Source: Nostocales cyanobacterium LEGE 12452 (lineage in GTDB: Bacteria > Cyanobacteriota > Cyanobacteriia > Cyanobacteriales > Nostocaceae). From it: a stretch of DNA of 48,611 bases. A program made the translations under genes and the position numbers. Below, in pieces: positions 35,025 to 45,173 of this stretch. How positions within the stretch are numbered: position 1 is the first letter of the stretch; every line of letters begins with the position of its first letter. Under the pieces are notes generated by a model. That model was not told the DNA's origin. It saw only the letters and a program-made list of their open reading frames with translations, and searched no databases. The stretch lies in assembly GCA_015206945.1 (NCBI GenBank), contig JADEXV010000024.1, forward strand, positions 1 through 48,611, given 5' to 3'.

Positions 35025-38000
35025 ATGTTCACACACGTCAAGTCCACCATTAGACACATTGCGCCTGATAACTTACGCGGACGTAGTTTAATCAAGGTGG
35101 TCTATGTCGTGCTTGAGTCCCAGTACCAGAGTGCTTTGTCGCAAGCGGTTCGCACGATTAACGCGAACAATCCCAACTTGGCGATTGAAATCAGCGGGTA
35201 CTTGATTGAGGAACTCCGCGACCCAGAGAATTACGAAGAGTTCAAACGAGAAATTGAGAGTGCGAATATCTTCATCGCTTCCCTCATTTTCATCGAAGAC
35301 TTAGCACAGAAAGTAGTAACAGCAGTAGAACCACACCGCGATCGCTTGGATGTTTCTGTTGTCTTTCCCTCGATGCCAGAGGTAATGCGCCTGAGTAAAA
35401 TGGGTAGCTTTTCCTTGGCACAGTTGGGTCAGTCAAAAAGTGCGATCGCCCAATTCATGCGGAAACGCAAAGAAAAATCCGGTGCGGGATTCCAAGATGG
35501 GATGCTGAAGCTTTTGCGAACACTGCCGCAAGTGCTGAAGTTTTTACCGATGGACAAGGCACAGGATGCTCGAAATTTCATGCTCAGTTTTCAGTATTGG
35601 CTAGGTGGTTCTCCAGAAAACCTGGAAAACTTCTTGCTGATGCTAGCTGATAAATATGTATTTAAAGGTTTAGAAAAACAGAATTTTGCACCTTCTACAT
35701 ACGAACAGCCGGTCGTTTATCCCGATCTAGGGATTTGGCATCCTTTGGCTCCCAGTATGTTTGAAGATGTCAGAGAGTACCTCAATTGGTATACAGCTCG
35801 TAAGGATATTTCTAGCGATCTAAAAGATCCCCTAGCTCCTTGTGTCGGGTTAGTATTGCAACGCACTCACCTAGTTACAGGGGATGATGCCCATTATGTA
35901 GCAATGGTGCAGGAGTTAGAAGCACTAGGTGCACGGGTATTACCTGTGTTTGCTGGTGGTTTAGATTTCTCCAAGCCTGTGGATGCTTACTTCTATGAAC
36001 CAAATACCAACACACAGTTGGTAGATGCAGTGATATCGCTGACTGGTTTTGCTTTAGTAGGTGGTCCAGCTAGACAAGACCATCCCAAGGCAATTGAGGC
36101 ACTTAAACGCTTAAACCGTCCTTATATGGTGGCGTTACCCTTAGTATTCCAAACCACAGAAGAGTGGATGGATAGCGATTTAGGGTTACATCCAATTCAA
36201 GTAGCTTTGCAAATTGCAATTCCTGAATTGGATGGGGCAATTGAGCCAATAATTTTATCGGGTAGGGATGGAACTACAGGGAAAGCGATCGCACTGCGCG
36301 ATCGGGTTGAAGCTGTCGCCGAACGCGCCTTAAAATGGGCTAACCTCCGCCGCAAACCAAAGCTGGATAAGAAAGTCGCCATCACCGTTTTTAGCTTCCC
36401 GCCAGATAAAGGCAACGTGGGAACCGCAGCGTACTTGGATGTATTCGGCTCCATCTACGAGGTGATGAAAGCCCTCAAAAATAATGGCTACGACTTACCA
36501 GAATTGCCAGAATCAGCCGAAGCGTTGATGCAAGAAGTCATCCATGACGCACAAGCACAGTACAACAGTCCAGAACTGAACGTTGCTTACAAAATGTCAG
36601 TTCCTGAGTATGAGGCACTTACCCCTTACTCTCAACGCCTAGAGGAAAACTGGGGACCACCTCCGGGACATCTCAACAGCGATGGGCAAAACCTGCTAAT
36701 TTATGGTAAGCAATTCGGTAATGTCTTCATCGGTGTACAACCTACATTTGGTTACGAAGGCGACCCGATGCGGTTGTTATTCTCCCGTTCCGCTAGTCCT
36801 CACCACGGTTTTGCTGCTTACTACACTTACCTAGAGCAAGTTTGGAAAGCTGATGCTGTACTGCACTTTGGTACACACGGTTCCTTGGAATTCATGCCAG
36901 GTAAACAAATGGGGATGTCTGGTGATTGTTATCCAGATAACTTGATTGGCTCAATTCCCAACTTGTATTACTACGCAGCTAATAATCCGAGTGAGGCGAC
37001 AATTGCCAAACGTCGGAGTTATGCCGAAACAATTTCCTACTTGACACCGCCAGCAGAAAATGCTGGTTTGTATAAAGGTTTGAAGGAACTCAGCGAATTA
37101 ATTGCTTCCTACCAAACCTTGAAAGATAGTGGACGCGGTGTTTCCATTGTCAACAGCATCATGGATAAATGCCGGATCGTGAATCTGGATAAGGATATTC
37201 ACCTGCCAGAAACCGATGCCAGAGACATGAGTGCTGATGAGCGGGATAATATTGTTGGCAACGTCTACCGCAAGTTGATGGAAATCGAGTCGCGGTTGTT
37301 GCCTTGTGGTTTGCACGTCATTGGTAAACCCCCAAGTGCAGAAGAAGCGATCGCAACTCTCGTCAACATTGCTAGTCTAGATCGTCAAGAAGAAGGAATT
37401 CAAGGCTTGCCGGGAATTATCGCCAATAGCATTGGACGTAGCATTGACGATATTTACCAAAATAACGACAGAGGCATTTTAGAAGATGTCCAGTTACTCC
37501 AAGACATCACCTTGGCAACCCGTGCAGCAGTTACTGCTCTTGTCCAAGAGCAAATCGACGCGGAAGGGAGAGTTTCTTTAGTTTCCCGGTTGAATTTCTT
37601 CAACATGGGCAAAAAAGAACCTTGGGTAGAATCATTGCATAAAGCAGGTTATCCCAAAGTTGATAGCGCCGCCCTAAAACCCCTATTTGAGTATTTGGAA
37701 TTCTGCCTAGAACAAGTTTGTGCCGACAACGAACTCGGAGCATTGCTCAGAGGCTTGGAAGGTGAATACATCCTACCTGGCCCTGGTGGCGATCCCATCC
37801 GCAACCCGGATGTATTGCCCACAGGTAAGAATATCCATGCACTCGATCCGCAATCCATCCCAACAACAGCAGCAGTCCAATCAGCCAAAATCGTTGTAGA
37901 TAGGCTTTTGGTACGTAATAAGGCAGAAAACGAAGGAAAATGGCCAGAAACTATCGCCTGCGTCCTCTGGGGAACCGATAACATCAAAACTTACGGCGAA

Positions 38001-39011
38001 TCCCTAGCGCAAATTATGTGGATGGTAGGTGTGCGTCCAGTTCCCGATGCCTTGGGACGGGTGAACAAGTTGGAATTGATATCTCTAGAAGAGTTAGGAA
38101 GACCCAGAATTGATGTGGTAATCAACTGTTCTGGTGTATTCCGCGACTTGTTCATCAACCAAATGAACCTGCTAGATCAAGGCGTAAAGATGGCAGCTGA
38201 GGCGGATGAACCCTTAGAAATGAACTTTGTTCGCAAACACGCTTTGCAACAAGCTGAGGATATGGGGATTAATCTGCGTCAAGCAGCGACGCGCGTTTTC
38301 TCTAACGCTTCTGGTTCCTATTCGTCAAATATCAACTTGGCGGTAGAAAACAGCACTTGGGATAGCGAAGCCGAGTTGCAGGAAATGTATCTCAACCGGA
38401 AATCCTTCTCCTTCAATTCCGATAACCCCGGAATCATGGATGAATCGCGGCAGATTTTTGAAAGTACATTGAAAACTGCTGATGCAACCTTCCAAAATTT
38501 GGATTCTTCCGAGATTAGCTTAACGGACGTTTCCCACTACTTTGATTCAGATCCTACTAAGCTGGTGGCAAGTCTGCGGGGTGATGGTAAAAAACCAGCA
38601 TCTTATATTGCAGATACAACCACAGCTAACGCCCAAGTGCGGACATTATCAGAAACGGTGCGTTTGGATGCGCGTACCAAATTATTAAATCCCAAGTGGT
38701 ACGAGGGGATGCTGTCTCACGGTTACGAAGGTGTGCGCGAACTCTCCAAGCGGTTGGTGAATACAACAGGTTGGAGTGCGACAGCCGGCGCTGTGGATAA
38801 CTGGATTTATGAAGATACTAATGAAACCTTCATCAAAGATGAAGAAATGCAGAAACGGTTGCTGAACCTTAATCCCCATTCTTTCCGCAAGATTGTATCA
38901 ACTTTGTTGGAAGTGAATGGACGCGGTTATTGGGAAACTAGCGAAGATAATTTAGATCGCCTGCGTGAGTTGTACCAAGAAGTTGAAGACCGGATTGAAG
39001 GGATAGACTAG
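35025..39011 (+). CDS. chlH: Magnesium chelatase subunit H
   Basis: ChlH is the porphyrin-binding catalytic subunit of magnesium chelatase, which with ChlI and ChlD inserts Mg2+ into protoporphyrin IX, the first step committed to chlorophyll. The 1328 residues match the family's full length. The N-terminus [20 protein letters not shown] and the segments [39 protein letters not shown] and [20 protein letters not shown] are typical of ChlH and separate it from CobN. GGAGC lies ten bases before the ATG. The window has no chlI, chlD or gun4. It stands alone, with a hairpin just past the stop codon. Confidence 0.97.
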   Translation: MFTHVKSTIRHIAPDNLRGRSLIKVVYVVLESQYQSALSQAVRTINANNPNLAIEISGYLIEELRDPENYEEFKREIESANIFIASLIFIEDLAQKVVTAVEPHRDRLDVSVVFPSMPEVMRLSKMGSFSLAQLGQSKSAIAQFMRKRKEKSGAGFQDGMLKLLRTLPQVLKFLPMDKAQDARNFMLSFQYWLGGSPENLENFLLMLADKYVFKGLEKQNFAPSTYEQPVVYPDLGIWHPLAPSMFEDVREYLNWYTARKDISSDLKDPLAPCVGLVLQRTHLVTGDDAHYVAMVQELEALGARVLPVFAGGLDFSKPVDAYFYEPNTNTQLVDAVISLTGFALVGGPARQDHPKAIEALKRLNRPYMVALPLVFQTTEEWMDSDLGLHPIQVALQIAIPELDGAIEPIILSGRDGTTGKAIALRDRVEAVAERALKWANLRRKPKLDKKVAITVFSFPPDKGNVGTAAYLDVFGSIYEVMKALKNNGYDLPELPESAEALMQEVIHDAQAQYNSPELNVAYKMSVPEYEALTPYSQRLEENWGPPPGHLNSDGQNLLIYGKQFGNVFIGVQPTFGYEGDPMRLLFSRSASPHHGFAAYYTYLEQVWKADAVLHFGTHGSLEFMPGKQMGMSGDCYPDNLIGSIPNLYYYAANNPSEATIAKRRSYAETISYLTPPAENAGLYKGLKELSELIASYQTLKDSGRGVSIVNSIMDKCRIVNLDKDIHLPETDARDMSADERDNIVGNVYRKLMEIESRLLPCGLHVIGKPPSAEEAIATLVNIASLDRQEEGIQGLPGIIANSIGRSIDDIYQNNDRGILEDVQLLQDITLATRAAVTALVQEQIDAEGRVSLVSRLNFFNMGKKEPWVESLHKAGYPKVDSAALKPLFEYLEFCLEQVCADNELGALLRGLEGEYILPGPGGDPIRNPDVLPTGKNIHALDPQSIPTTAAVQSAKIVVDRLLVRNKAENEGKWPETIACVLWGTDNIKTYGESLAQIMWMVGVRPVPDALGRVNKLELISLEELGRPRIDVVINCSGVFRDLFINQMNLLDQGVKMAAEADEPLEMNFVRKHALQQAEDMGINLRQAATRVFSNASGSYSSNINLAVENSTWDSEAELQEMYLNRKSFSFNSDNPGIMDESRQIFESTLKTADATFQNLDSSEISLTDVSHYFDSDPTKLVASLRGDGKKPASYIADTTTANAQVRTLSETVRLDARTKLLNPKWYEGMLSHGYEGVRELSKRLVNTTGWSATAGAVDNWIYEDTNETFIKDEEMQKRLLNLNPHSFRKIVSTLLEVNGRGYWETSEDNLDRLRELYQEVEDRIEGID

Positions 39012-39020
39012 GATTACATG

Positions 39021-39039
39021 GGCAGGCATAAAGCCTGCC
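39021..39039 (+). terminator. Hairpin after chlH
   Basis: GGCAGGC (39021-39027) and GCCTGCC (39033-39039) pair around ATAAA, followed by TTAACTTTTC. The T run is weak, so read-through into the Uma2 gene 20 bases later is possible. Confidence 0.5.
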
Positions 39040-39059
39040 TTAACTTTTCAATCTGAGAT

Positions 39060-39641
39060 ATGACTATGAATGCTTTAACGGTCAACCTTCAATCAGTATT
39101 GGAACTGACAGATGAGCAGTTTTTTAATCTATGTCAGGCAAACCGTGAATTGAGGTTTGAACGCACTGCAACCGGAGAATTAATTATCATGCCACCAACC
39201 GGGGGAGAAACCGGAAATCGTAATGGTAGATTAAATCAACAATTATTTAATTGGTCAGATACCGATGGTACTGGCATCGCGTTTGATTCTTCTACTTGTT
39301 TTAAATTACCTAATGGTGCAGATCGTTCACCTGATGCTTCTTGGATAAAGTTTGAACGATGGGATGCTTTAACTGAAGAAGAAAAACAAAAGTTTCCACC
39401 CATTTCTCCTGATTTTGTTGTTGAGTTACTTTCGCCAAGTGATAGTTTGAAAGTTACTCAGGAAAAGATGAGGGAATACATAGATAATGGTGTGCGTTTG
39501 GGTTGGTTAATTAATCGTAAATCGCGGCAAGTGGAGATTTATCGGCAAGGGCAAGAGGTTGAGGTTTTGGAATCGCCTATTACTTTGTTAGGAGAAGATG
39601 TTTTACAGGGGTTTATTTTAAACCTTGAGGCGATTTGGTAA
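39060..39641 (+). CDS. Uma2 family (DUF820) putative endonuclease
   Basis: The third Uma2-like protein, 193 residues. Core: LRFERTATGELIIMPPTGGE, SPDASWIKFERWD, PDFVVELLSPSDSLKVTQEK and MREYIDNGVRLGWLINRKSR with the closing strand QVEIYRQGQ. The P-D...E-x-L...K nuclease pattern is complete. Starts are possible at ATG 39060 or ATG 39066. It lies 48 bases after chlH and may be cotranscribed by read-through. Role unknown. Confidence 0.87.
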   Translation: MTMNALTVNLQSVLELTDEQFFNLCQANRELRFERTATGELIIMPPTGGETGNRNGRLNQQLFNWSDTDGTGIAFDSSTCFKLPNGADRSPDASWIKFERWDALTEEEKQKFPPISPDFVVELLSPSDSLKVTQEKMREYIDNGVRLGWLINRKSRQVEIYRQGQEVEVLESPITLLGEDVLQGFILNLEAIW

Positions 39642-40051
39642 CTGAAATAACCAATGTATTACAAAGCAATAAAAGTAATTAATAAAACAGTTCAGTATTA
39701 TACCTAAAAATGTAGGTATAATTTATGATAAATTTAAATACAAAAAGACCAGCCTCCCACAGCTGGTCTAAAAAATGTTTTTGCGTTGTCTTCTCAAGAG
39801 AGTTAAAACCCAATTACGCGTTCCTAAAATGCAACGGGCAACTTTTCTTAACAATATTGTAACAGCCAACACAGATTTTTCCAGAATATTCATCAAAAAA
39901 AGATATGGACAAAGCTTAAAAGCTTCTATCTATCAGGAGAATTCAGCAGTTCGCAGGGTATAGATGAGAGAAATAAAGGCAAACAAGGGAGAAAATTTTA
40001 CCTTGTCTCCTTTATTCTTCTTATCCTTGCCTCAGTCTCAATCGATCGATT
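39642..40051. other. Intergenic region with hairpins
   Basis: TTATACCTA/TAGGTATAA forms a perfect hairpin at 39698-39721, likely ending the Uma2 transcript though no T run follows directly. A minus-strand terminator is at 39746-39769. AAGGGAGA and TCTCCTTT bracket another weak hairpin at about 39986-40013. I do not accept the 62-codon plus-strand frame here as a gene. Confidence 0.5.
39746..39769 (-). terminator. Minus-strand intrinsic terminator, 280 bases beyond murA
   Basis: On the minus strand AGACCAGC pairs with GCTGGTCT around an 8-base loop and is followed by TTTTTG. murA is the only minus-strand gene upstream, so its transcript would carry a 280-base 3' UTR, or a separate small RNA ends here. 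Confidence 0.7.
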
Positions 40052-41419
40052 TCAACTTGATAGGCTACTGATGCTGGGAGCGATTTCTGCATCTGTTGAT
40101 GTTTCGCCCACGCGGAGGATTTTAGCCCCCAATTGCTGCAACTTCATATCAAGTCGATCGTAGCCGCGATCGAGGTGCTGTAAACCTTGAATTGTGGTTT
40201 GTCCTTCTGCTGCCAGTCCGGCGATGACTAACGCTGCCGATGCTCGTAAGTCTGTACCTAATACTGGTGCGCCAGATAATTTTGGTACTCCCCGAACGAA
40301 AGCAGCATTGCCTTTGACACGAATATCTGCCCCCAAACGATTCAACTCAGAGGCATGACGCAAGCGATTTTCAAAGACGGATTCGTTAATTACACTGTCG
40401 CCTTCTGCCACTGCCAGCAAAGCCATGAATGGCGCTTGCATATCTGTGGGAAAACCTGGATGGTATTGAGTTTCAATATCCGTTGCCTTAAGGCTTTCGG
40501 CTGGCAGAATGTGTAAGTGGTCAGGCTTTTCTTCAATTATTGTCACTCCAATATCTCGCAGCTTGGCAATTACTGGGATGAGATGTTCTGGAGCCACTGG
40601 CGAGAGAAGAAGTTCTGAGCGGGTAATTGCTGCTGCCAGCAAAAACGTCCCAGCCTCAATGCGATCGGGAATAATGCTGTAGTCAACAGAATGCAACTTG
40701 GGGACTCCTTCGATAATAATTCTGCTAGTCCCCGCGCCCTTAATCTTCGCTCCCATCGCGTTACAGAAGTTAGCTAGATCGACTACTTCCGGTTCTCTGG
40801 CAGCATTTTCGATGATCGTTTCACCCTCTGCTAGGGTAGCCGCCATCATCAAATTTTCCGTCGCTCCAACACTGGCAATGTCTAAGTAAATCTTCGCACC
40901 TTTTAATCTCCGGCTGCTGCCAGGGACGTAGGCATTACAAATGCCATGCTCAATTTGTACTTCCGCTCCCATTGCTTGCAGTCCTCGAACATGCAAATCA
41001 ACTGGTCTTGCCCCAATCGCACAACCGCCTGGTAACGGCATCTGTGCTACTCCCAGTCTTGCCAGAATGGCTCCAATGGCGAAAAAACTCGCTCTCAACT
41101 GGGTAACTAATTCGTAGGGAGCTTTTGATGTTTTAATCTCGCTGGCATTGATGTCTAAAATGTCACCTTGTCTGGTTAATTGCACACCCAAAGCTGATAA
41201 CACCTGACCCATCCGCTCTACATCCGCTAATAAGGGGACATTGCGGATACGACAATCATCCGGACACAGCAAGGCTCCAGCCATGATTACCAGTGCTGAA
41301 TTTTTTGCCCCGCTAATTTTCACATGACCCCGCAAAGGATGCCCACCCCAAATTTGCAAGACTGAGGAGTCTGCTTCTGGAGTAATTTTGGCATCTGGTA
41401 AGATGGTAGAAGGATTAAT
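40052..41419 (-). CDS. murA: UDP-N-acetylglucosamine 1-carboxyvinyltransferase
   Basis: MurA carries out the first committed step of peptidoglycan synthesis, adding enolpyruvate from PEP to UDP-GlcNAc. Motifs: [16 protein letters not shown] near the N-terminus, the fosfomycin-target cysteine in [24 protein letters not shown] and [17 protein letters not shown]. No ATG lies in frame upstream; the first usual codon is a TTG (41359) with no Shine-Dalgarno. Twenty codons earlier an ATT (41419) has GGAGG seven bases upstream and would give [20 protein letters not shown], which fits the N-terminal extension I recall in cyanobacterial MurA. I set the start there (455 residues). Confidence 0.93.
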   Translation of the reverse strand: MNPSTILPDAKITPEADSSVLQIWGGHPLRGHVKISGAKNSALVIMAGALLCPDDCRIRNVPLLADVERMGQVLSALGVQLTRQGDILDINASEIKTSKAPYELVTQLRASFFAIGAILARLGVAQMPLPGGCAIGARPVDLHVRGLQAMGAEVQIEHGICNAYVPGSSRRLKGAKIYLDIASVGATENLMMAATLAEGETIIENAAREPEVVDLANFCNAMGAKIKGAGTSRIIIEGVPKLHSVDYSIIPDRIEAGTFLLAAAITRSELLLSPVAPEHLIPVIAKLRDIGVTIIEEKPDHLHILPAESLKATDIETQYHPGFPTDMQAPFMALLAVAEGDSVINESVFENRLRHASELNRLGADIRVKGNAAFVRGVPKLSGAPVLGTDLRASAALVIAGLAAEGQTTIQGLQHLDRGYDRLDMKLQQLGAKILRVGETSTDAEIAPSISSLSS

Positions 41420-41826
41420 AAGCTTACCTCCAAAAGTAATACGTATTTTATATGTTTGAAGTTGGTTTTGATTCTACAGTAAAGATTCAAAATGTCCACG
41501 TTTTAAAGCACTGTTTGGTATAAAAAAATTGTTTTTTGGGTTAAATTTCAGGCTGAAAAGAAGTAGTAGCAAGCTTTTTGAGCTTTTTAAAAAATTTAAA
41601 AAAAAGAATGAACAAGTAGTAGTTTTAAGCAAAAATAAATACTCAGTAAAATAACTTAAGTATTCTCTAAAAATCAATGCTGTACTGTCGAGTTAATATT
41701 TTGATTCGACCTTGTACCTGAAAAACTCGTTTCCAGTTAGAAACTTTTAAGTAGGCATTATGCTTTTACTTGACAAAGGTAGAACATAACGCAATAATAA
41801 GAAATTGTCGATAAGCACAAATGCCA
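41420..41826. other. murA leader and intergenic region
   Basis: The murA Shine-Dalgarno GGAGG lies at 41431-41427 (minus). The rest is AT-rich with long runs of A and T and holds the murA promoter region. No gene is supported; the minus-strand frame at 41474-41677 is low-complexity F/L/S/K. Confidence 0.6.
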
Positions 41827-41907
41827 GCGGAACTGGCGGAATGGCAGACGCGCTAGATTCAGGTTCTAGTGCCGCAAGGCTTCCGGGTTCAAGTCCCGGG
41901 TTCCGCA
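41827..41907 (+). tRNA. tRNA-Leu (CAG)
   Basis: An 81-base class II tRNA: acceptor GCGGAAC pairs with GTTCCGC, the anticodon stem CTAGA/TCTAG holds loop TTCAGGT (anticodon CAG), a variable arm GTGCCGCAAGGCTT follows, and the T arm is CCGGGTTCAAGTCCCGG. The discriminator is A. CCA is not encoded. Confidence 0.97.
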
Positions 41908-41917
41908 TATTATCTAA

Positions 41918-42000
41918 GTTAAGAGTTAGAAGTCAAGAGTTATGAGTTGAAAGACAACTAAAACTAACTCCTAACTATTCATTTCTAACTCCTAGTTTTT
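41918..42000. repeat. STRR-like repeats between tRNA-Leu and the methyltransferase
   Basis: GTTAAGA, GTTAGAA and GTTATGA units (41918-41948) face TAACTCC and TAACTATT units (41964-41995), forming a loose inverted repeat just upstream of the start codon. The type matches the arrays in the atp operon. Confidence 0.7.
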
Positions 42001-42001
42001 G

Positions 42002-42784
42002 ATGTTGACCAGTTTACAAAATTCCTTAGTCAAGCAAATTCGTAAGCTACACTCCACCAAGGAGCGGCACAAGCAGCAGTTGTTTTTAATAGAAGGGACA
42101 CACCTGTTAGAAGAAGCTTGTGCGGTCAATTACCCACTAGAAACAGTGTGTTGTATCCCAGATTGGCAAGTCGCCCATCCTTCGCTGTGGGAAGAAGCTT
42201 GTAGCCGATGCGATCGCGCCGAAATTGTCAGTAGAGAAGTTTTGGATGCGATTGCGACCACAGTCCAACCGGATGGTGTGGTGGCAACGGCAAAACGAAG
42301 CCAACGCCAAACTCAACTACCATTGACTGGTTTAGTGCTAGCTTTAGAGACGATACAAGATCCCGGCAACCTGGGTACGATGATTCGCACCGCCGCCGCC
42401 GCCGGAGCATCAGGGTTGTGGGTCAGTGGAGATAGTGTAGATTTAGATAGTCCTAAAGTTCTACGTGCTTCCGCAGGGCAATGGTTTCGCCTCGCAACAG
42501 CCGTAACCGAAGATTTAAAAGCGACAGTCCAACAAAGTCAGCAGGCAGGAATGCAGGTAGTGGCAACCTTACCCGATGCGACTTTAACTTATTGGGAAGT
42601 GGACTGGCGAAAACCCAGTATGATTTTACTGGGAAATGAAGGTGCTGGATTGTCAGCAGATTTAGCAGCGATCGCAGATCGGCAAGTCAGAATTCCTTTG
42701 AGCCCTGGGGTGGAATCCTTGAATGTGGCGATCGCAGCCGCTTTAATGTTGTACGAAGCTCAACGGCAACTAATTTGTCAGTAA
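42002..42784 (+). CDS. SpoU/TrmH family RNA 2'-O-methyltransferase
   Basis: The 260-residue SPOUT enzyme has an N-terminal substrate-binding domain (SLVKQIRKLHSTKERHKQQL...LIEGTHLLEEA) and the knotted SAM-binding domain: ALETIQDPGNLGTMIRTAAA (motif 1), MILLGNEGAGL (motif 2) and IPLSPGVESLNVAIAAALML (motif 3). The layout is that of rRNA-methylating TsnR/RlmB-like members. The exact target nucleotide is not known. The ATG at 42002 is used; a TTG is directly before it. It lies just after tRNA-Leu. Confidence 0.93.
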   Translation: MLTSLQNSLVKQIRKLHSTKERHKQQLFLIEGTHLLEEACAVNYPLETVCCIPDWQVAHPSLWEEACSRCDRAEIVSREVLDAIATTVQPDGVVATAKRSQRQTQLPLTGLVLALETIQDPGNLGTMIRTAAAAGASGLWVSGDSVDLDSPKVLRASAGQWFRLATAVTEDLKATVQQSQQAGMQVVATLPDATLTYWEVDWRKPSMILLGNEGAGLSADLAAIADRQVRIPLSPGVESLNVAIAAALMLYEAQRQLICQ

Positions 42785-42794
42785 TTATAACTTT

Positions 42795-43118
42795 TTACCC
42801 CAATTGGGTTTTTGTGATTTCTTCGAGATATTGTTCAATATCAGCAACCGCGTCCTCAAGAGCCGCTAAATCAATATCTATCAAGTCTTGATCGAGTTCA
42901 ACTTCAGTGAAAGTACCACTATGCACTTGGGGGATCTCTTCTTCTTCAGTCGAACTTTCTTGTAAGATATCCTCCAACTGTTCGAGGGATTGTTGAAATA
43001 CTTGATCGGCAGCACGGCGCTGCTCTGGCTGATTTTGCTCCATAATATTAATTTGAAAATCCTGATTTACTGACTTAATTTTGATTCTAGTTCCTACAGA
43101 TTTAAATTTTGCACTCAT
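42795..43118 (-). CDS. Conserved acidic protein of unknown function
   Basis: Not recognised. From ATG 43118 it has 107 residues (MSAKFKSVGTRIKIKSVNQD...); an inner ATG at 43043 would give 82 residues beginning MEQNQPEQRRAADQVFQQSL. The body is highly acidic and helical (LEQLEDILQESSTEEEEIPQ, DLIDIDLAALEDAVADIEQY). It has no membrane segment. It may be a small adaptor or assembly protein, but nothing in the context shows this. It converges with the methyltransferase gene 10 bases away. Confidence 0.6.
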   Translation of the reverse strand: MSAKFKSVGTRIKIKSVNQDFQINIMEQNQPEQRRAADQVFQQSLEQLEDILQESSTEEEEIPQVHSGTFTEVELDQDLIDIDLAALEDAVADIEQYLEEITKTQLG

Positions 43119-43342
43119 AACATCATAGTTGTGTGCTATGTCAACTTTAGCAATGCTTATCAAGAATATCGATAGGTGCCTCCAATTGCTAAGACTGGAG
43201 ATTTATTGCGATGCTACGGGTACACTAAATCAAGTTTGGCTAGGTTTAGGTAAGTTTTATAAAACAGGTCTAATACTTAATTTGATAGACTATCCTAAAT
43301 TTGAAATTATAAAAACTGGTAGCTCAGGGCTAATAACTAACT

Positions 43343-45013
43343 ATGAGTGAAGCCTTATTCTGTATCGAAAATCTGCGAGTTGCCTATCCTGCTCGGAGTG
43401 GAGAAGAAGCAAGCTGGGCGGTTGATGATGTATCTTTCACCTTGAAACCAGGTGAAAGAATGGGATTGGTGGGAGAGTCAGGTTGTGGTAAATCAACTAT
43501 CGGACGCGCAGTAATGCGTTTACTACCATTCTCTAGTCGTATTGAGGGACAGGTGACATTTCAAGGACAGTCCGTGTTTGACTTGACACCTAATCAGTTA
43601 CGGAAATTTCGGGGAGAGGCGATCGCCTTAATTTTTCAAGATCCCATGACACGCCTCGATCCGTTAATGACAATTGGTAAGCATTGTATCGAAACCCTTC
43701 AGGCGCACTCACCAGAATTATCAACGCGGGAAGCCAAAGAAAAAGCACTTGCTACCTTGGCAAAGGTGAATATTCCCCTTAGCCGTTGGAATCAGTATCC
43801 TCATGAGTTTAGCGGTGGAATGCGACAAAGGGTAGCGATCGCTTTAGCTTTACTCCTCAACCCCAAGTTTATTGTTGCTGACGAACCCACTACCAGTTTA
43901 GATGTCACTGTATCCGCGCAGATATTGCAAGAATTAACTCGCCTGTGCGGTGAAGAAAACATGGGATTGTTGCTGATTTCTCACGATTTAGCAATGGTGG
44001 CTGAGTATTGCGATCGCATTGGCGTGATGTACAACGGCAAGATGGTTGAAATGGGTGCTACAGAAACCGTATTTAGGCAACCTCAACACGAGTACACGCG
44101 ATCGCTTTTAAAAGCAGCATTACATATTCAAGCAGTAACTGATAGTGGAGAATTGATAATTGCCAATGACGAAGAAAAGCAATTACCGATTATTAATCAG
44201 CAATCTCCAATTTTGAGTGTTACAGAACTCAAGCAACACTACACTATAGAACCGAACTTTATCGAACGACTGCTTAACACACAAGCGCAGACAATTAAAG
44301 CAGTAGATGGAATCAACCTGGATATTTATTCAGGAGAAATTCTCGGCTTAGTCGGCGAATCAGGTTGTGGTAAAAGCACACTATCACGAACAATATTGCA
44401 ACTAATTCGTCCCACTAGTGGCAAAGTTGAGTTTTTAGGACAGGATTTAACTAAACTATCGCGTCAAGAAATTCGTTCTTCGCGGCGACAAATACAAATG
44501 GTTTTTCAAGATCCTCATGCTTGTCTCAATCCAGCGATGACAGTGGGACAAAGTATTGCAGATCCTTTATTTATCCACAATTTAGCCAATCCTGCTAAAG
44601 CAAAAGAACAGGTTTTGTGGATGCTAAATAAAGTTGGCTTAACACCGCCAGGAGTGTATTATGAGCGTTATCCGTCAGATTTGTCTGGTGGACAACAGCA
44701 AAGAGTAGCGATCGCACGTGCTTTAATTACTCACCCGAAACTCTTAATCTGCGATGAACCAGTGAGTATGTTAGACGCCAGCGTTCAGTCGCAGGTGCTA
44801 GATTTGATGTTGCAATTAAAGGAAGAGTTTGAGTTAACTTATCTATTCATCACTCATGATCTTTGGTTAGCTCGATTTTTGTGTGATCGGATTGCCGTAA
44901 TGAATGGTGGTAAAATTGTCGAACTTGGTTTGACAAAAAAGATTTTTGCCAATCCTCAGCACCCTTATACCAAAACTTTACTAGCTGCTGCTCCTTTACT
45001 AGCACGGGCTTAA
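43343..45013 (+). CDS. ABC transporter protein with two fused ATPase domains (peptide/nickel type)
   Basis: The 556-residue protein fuses two ATPase domains of the oligopeptide/dipeptide importer type (DppD-DppF, like GsiA or YejF). Domain 1: [33 protein letters not shown]. Domain 2: [33 protein letters not shown]. Both are complete and catalytically intact. Each ends with the family tail ([10 protein letters not shown] and [10 protein letters not shown]). No permease or binding protein is nearby, so it works with membrane subunits encoded elsewhere. It starts at ATG 43343. Confidence 0.92.
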   Translation: MSEALFCIENLRVAYPARSGEEASWAVDDVSFTLKPGERMGLVGESGCGKSTIGRAVMRLLPFSSRIEGQVTFQGQSVFDLTPNQLRKFRGEAIALIFQDPMTRLDPLMTIGKHCIETLQAHSPELSTREAKEKALATLAKVNIPLSRWNQYPHEFSGGMRQRVAIALALLLNPKFIVADEPTTSLDVTVSAQILQELTRLCGEENMGLLLISHDLAMVAEYCDRIGVMYNGKMVEMGATETVFRQPQHEYTRSLLKAALHIQAVTDSGELIIANDEEKQLPIINQQSPILSVTELKQHYTIEPNFIERLLNTQAQTIKAVDGINLDIYSGEILGLVGESGCGKSTLSRTILQLIRPTSGKVEFLGQDLTKLSRQEIRSSRRQIQMVFQDPHACLNPAMTVGQSIADPLFIHNLANPAKAKEQVLWMLNKVGLTPPGVYYERYPSDLSGGQQQRVAIARALITHPKLLICDEPVSMLDASVQSQVLDLMLQLKEEFELTYLFITHDLWLARFLCDRIAVMNGGKIVELGLTKKIFANPQHPYTKTLLAAAPLLARA

Positions 45014-45048
45014 CTAAAAGACTTTTAGTAAAAAAATACTCCATCGTA

Positions 45049-45116
45049 GTAAGGGCGTAAAGCTTTGCGCCTTTACAAATCTAGAAATAATTTGGGATAA
45101 TTTATTTTTTGCAAGT
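45049..45116. repeat. Palindrome and dispersed repeat after the ABC gene
   Basis: GTAAGGGCG (45049-45057) pairs with CGCCTTTAC (45068-45076, one G-T). It is followed by the TAATTTGGGATAATTT repeat (45088-45103) with a T run, also found at 12377. More STRR-like units (AGAAGTTAGAAG, TAACTCC) run to 45180. Confidence 0.7.
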
Positions 45117-45173
45117 CCCTAAATAAAATCAGAAGTTAGAAGTTTTAAACTCCTAATTCTTCATTCCTAACTC

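Noticed and set aside
35025..39011. Cobaltochelatase CobN instead of ChlH
   Set aside because: The cyanobacterial ChlH N-terminus, length of 1328 residues and ChlH-specific segments favour magnesium chelatase.
39775..39963. 62-codon plus-strand ORF downstream of the third Uma2 gene
   Set aside because: Basic composition without family resemblance; it begins within the tail of a minus-strand terminator.
41474..41677. 67-codon minus-strand ORF upstream of murA
   Set aside because: Low-complexity F, L, S and K from A/T runs in the murA promoter region.
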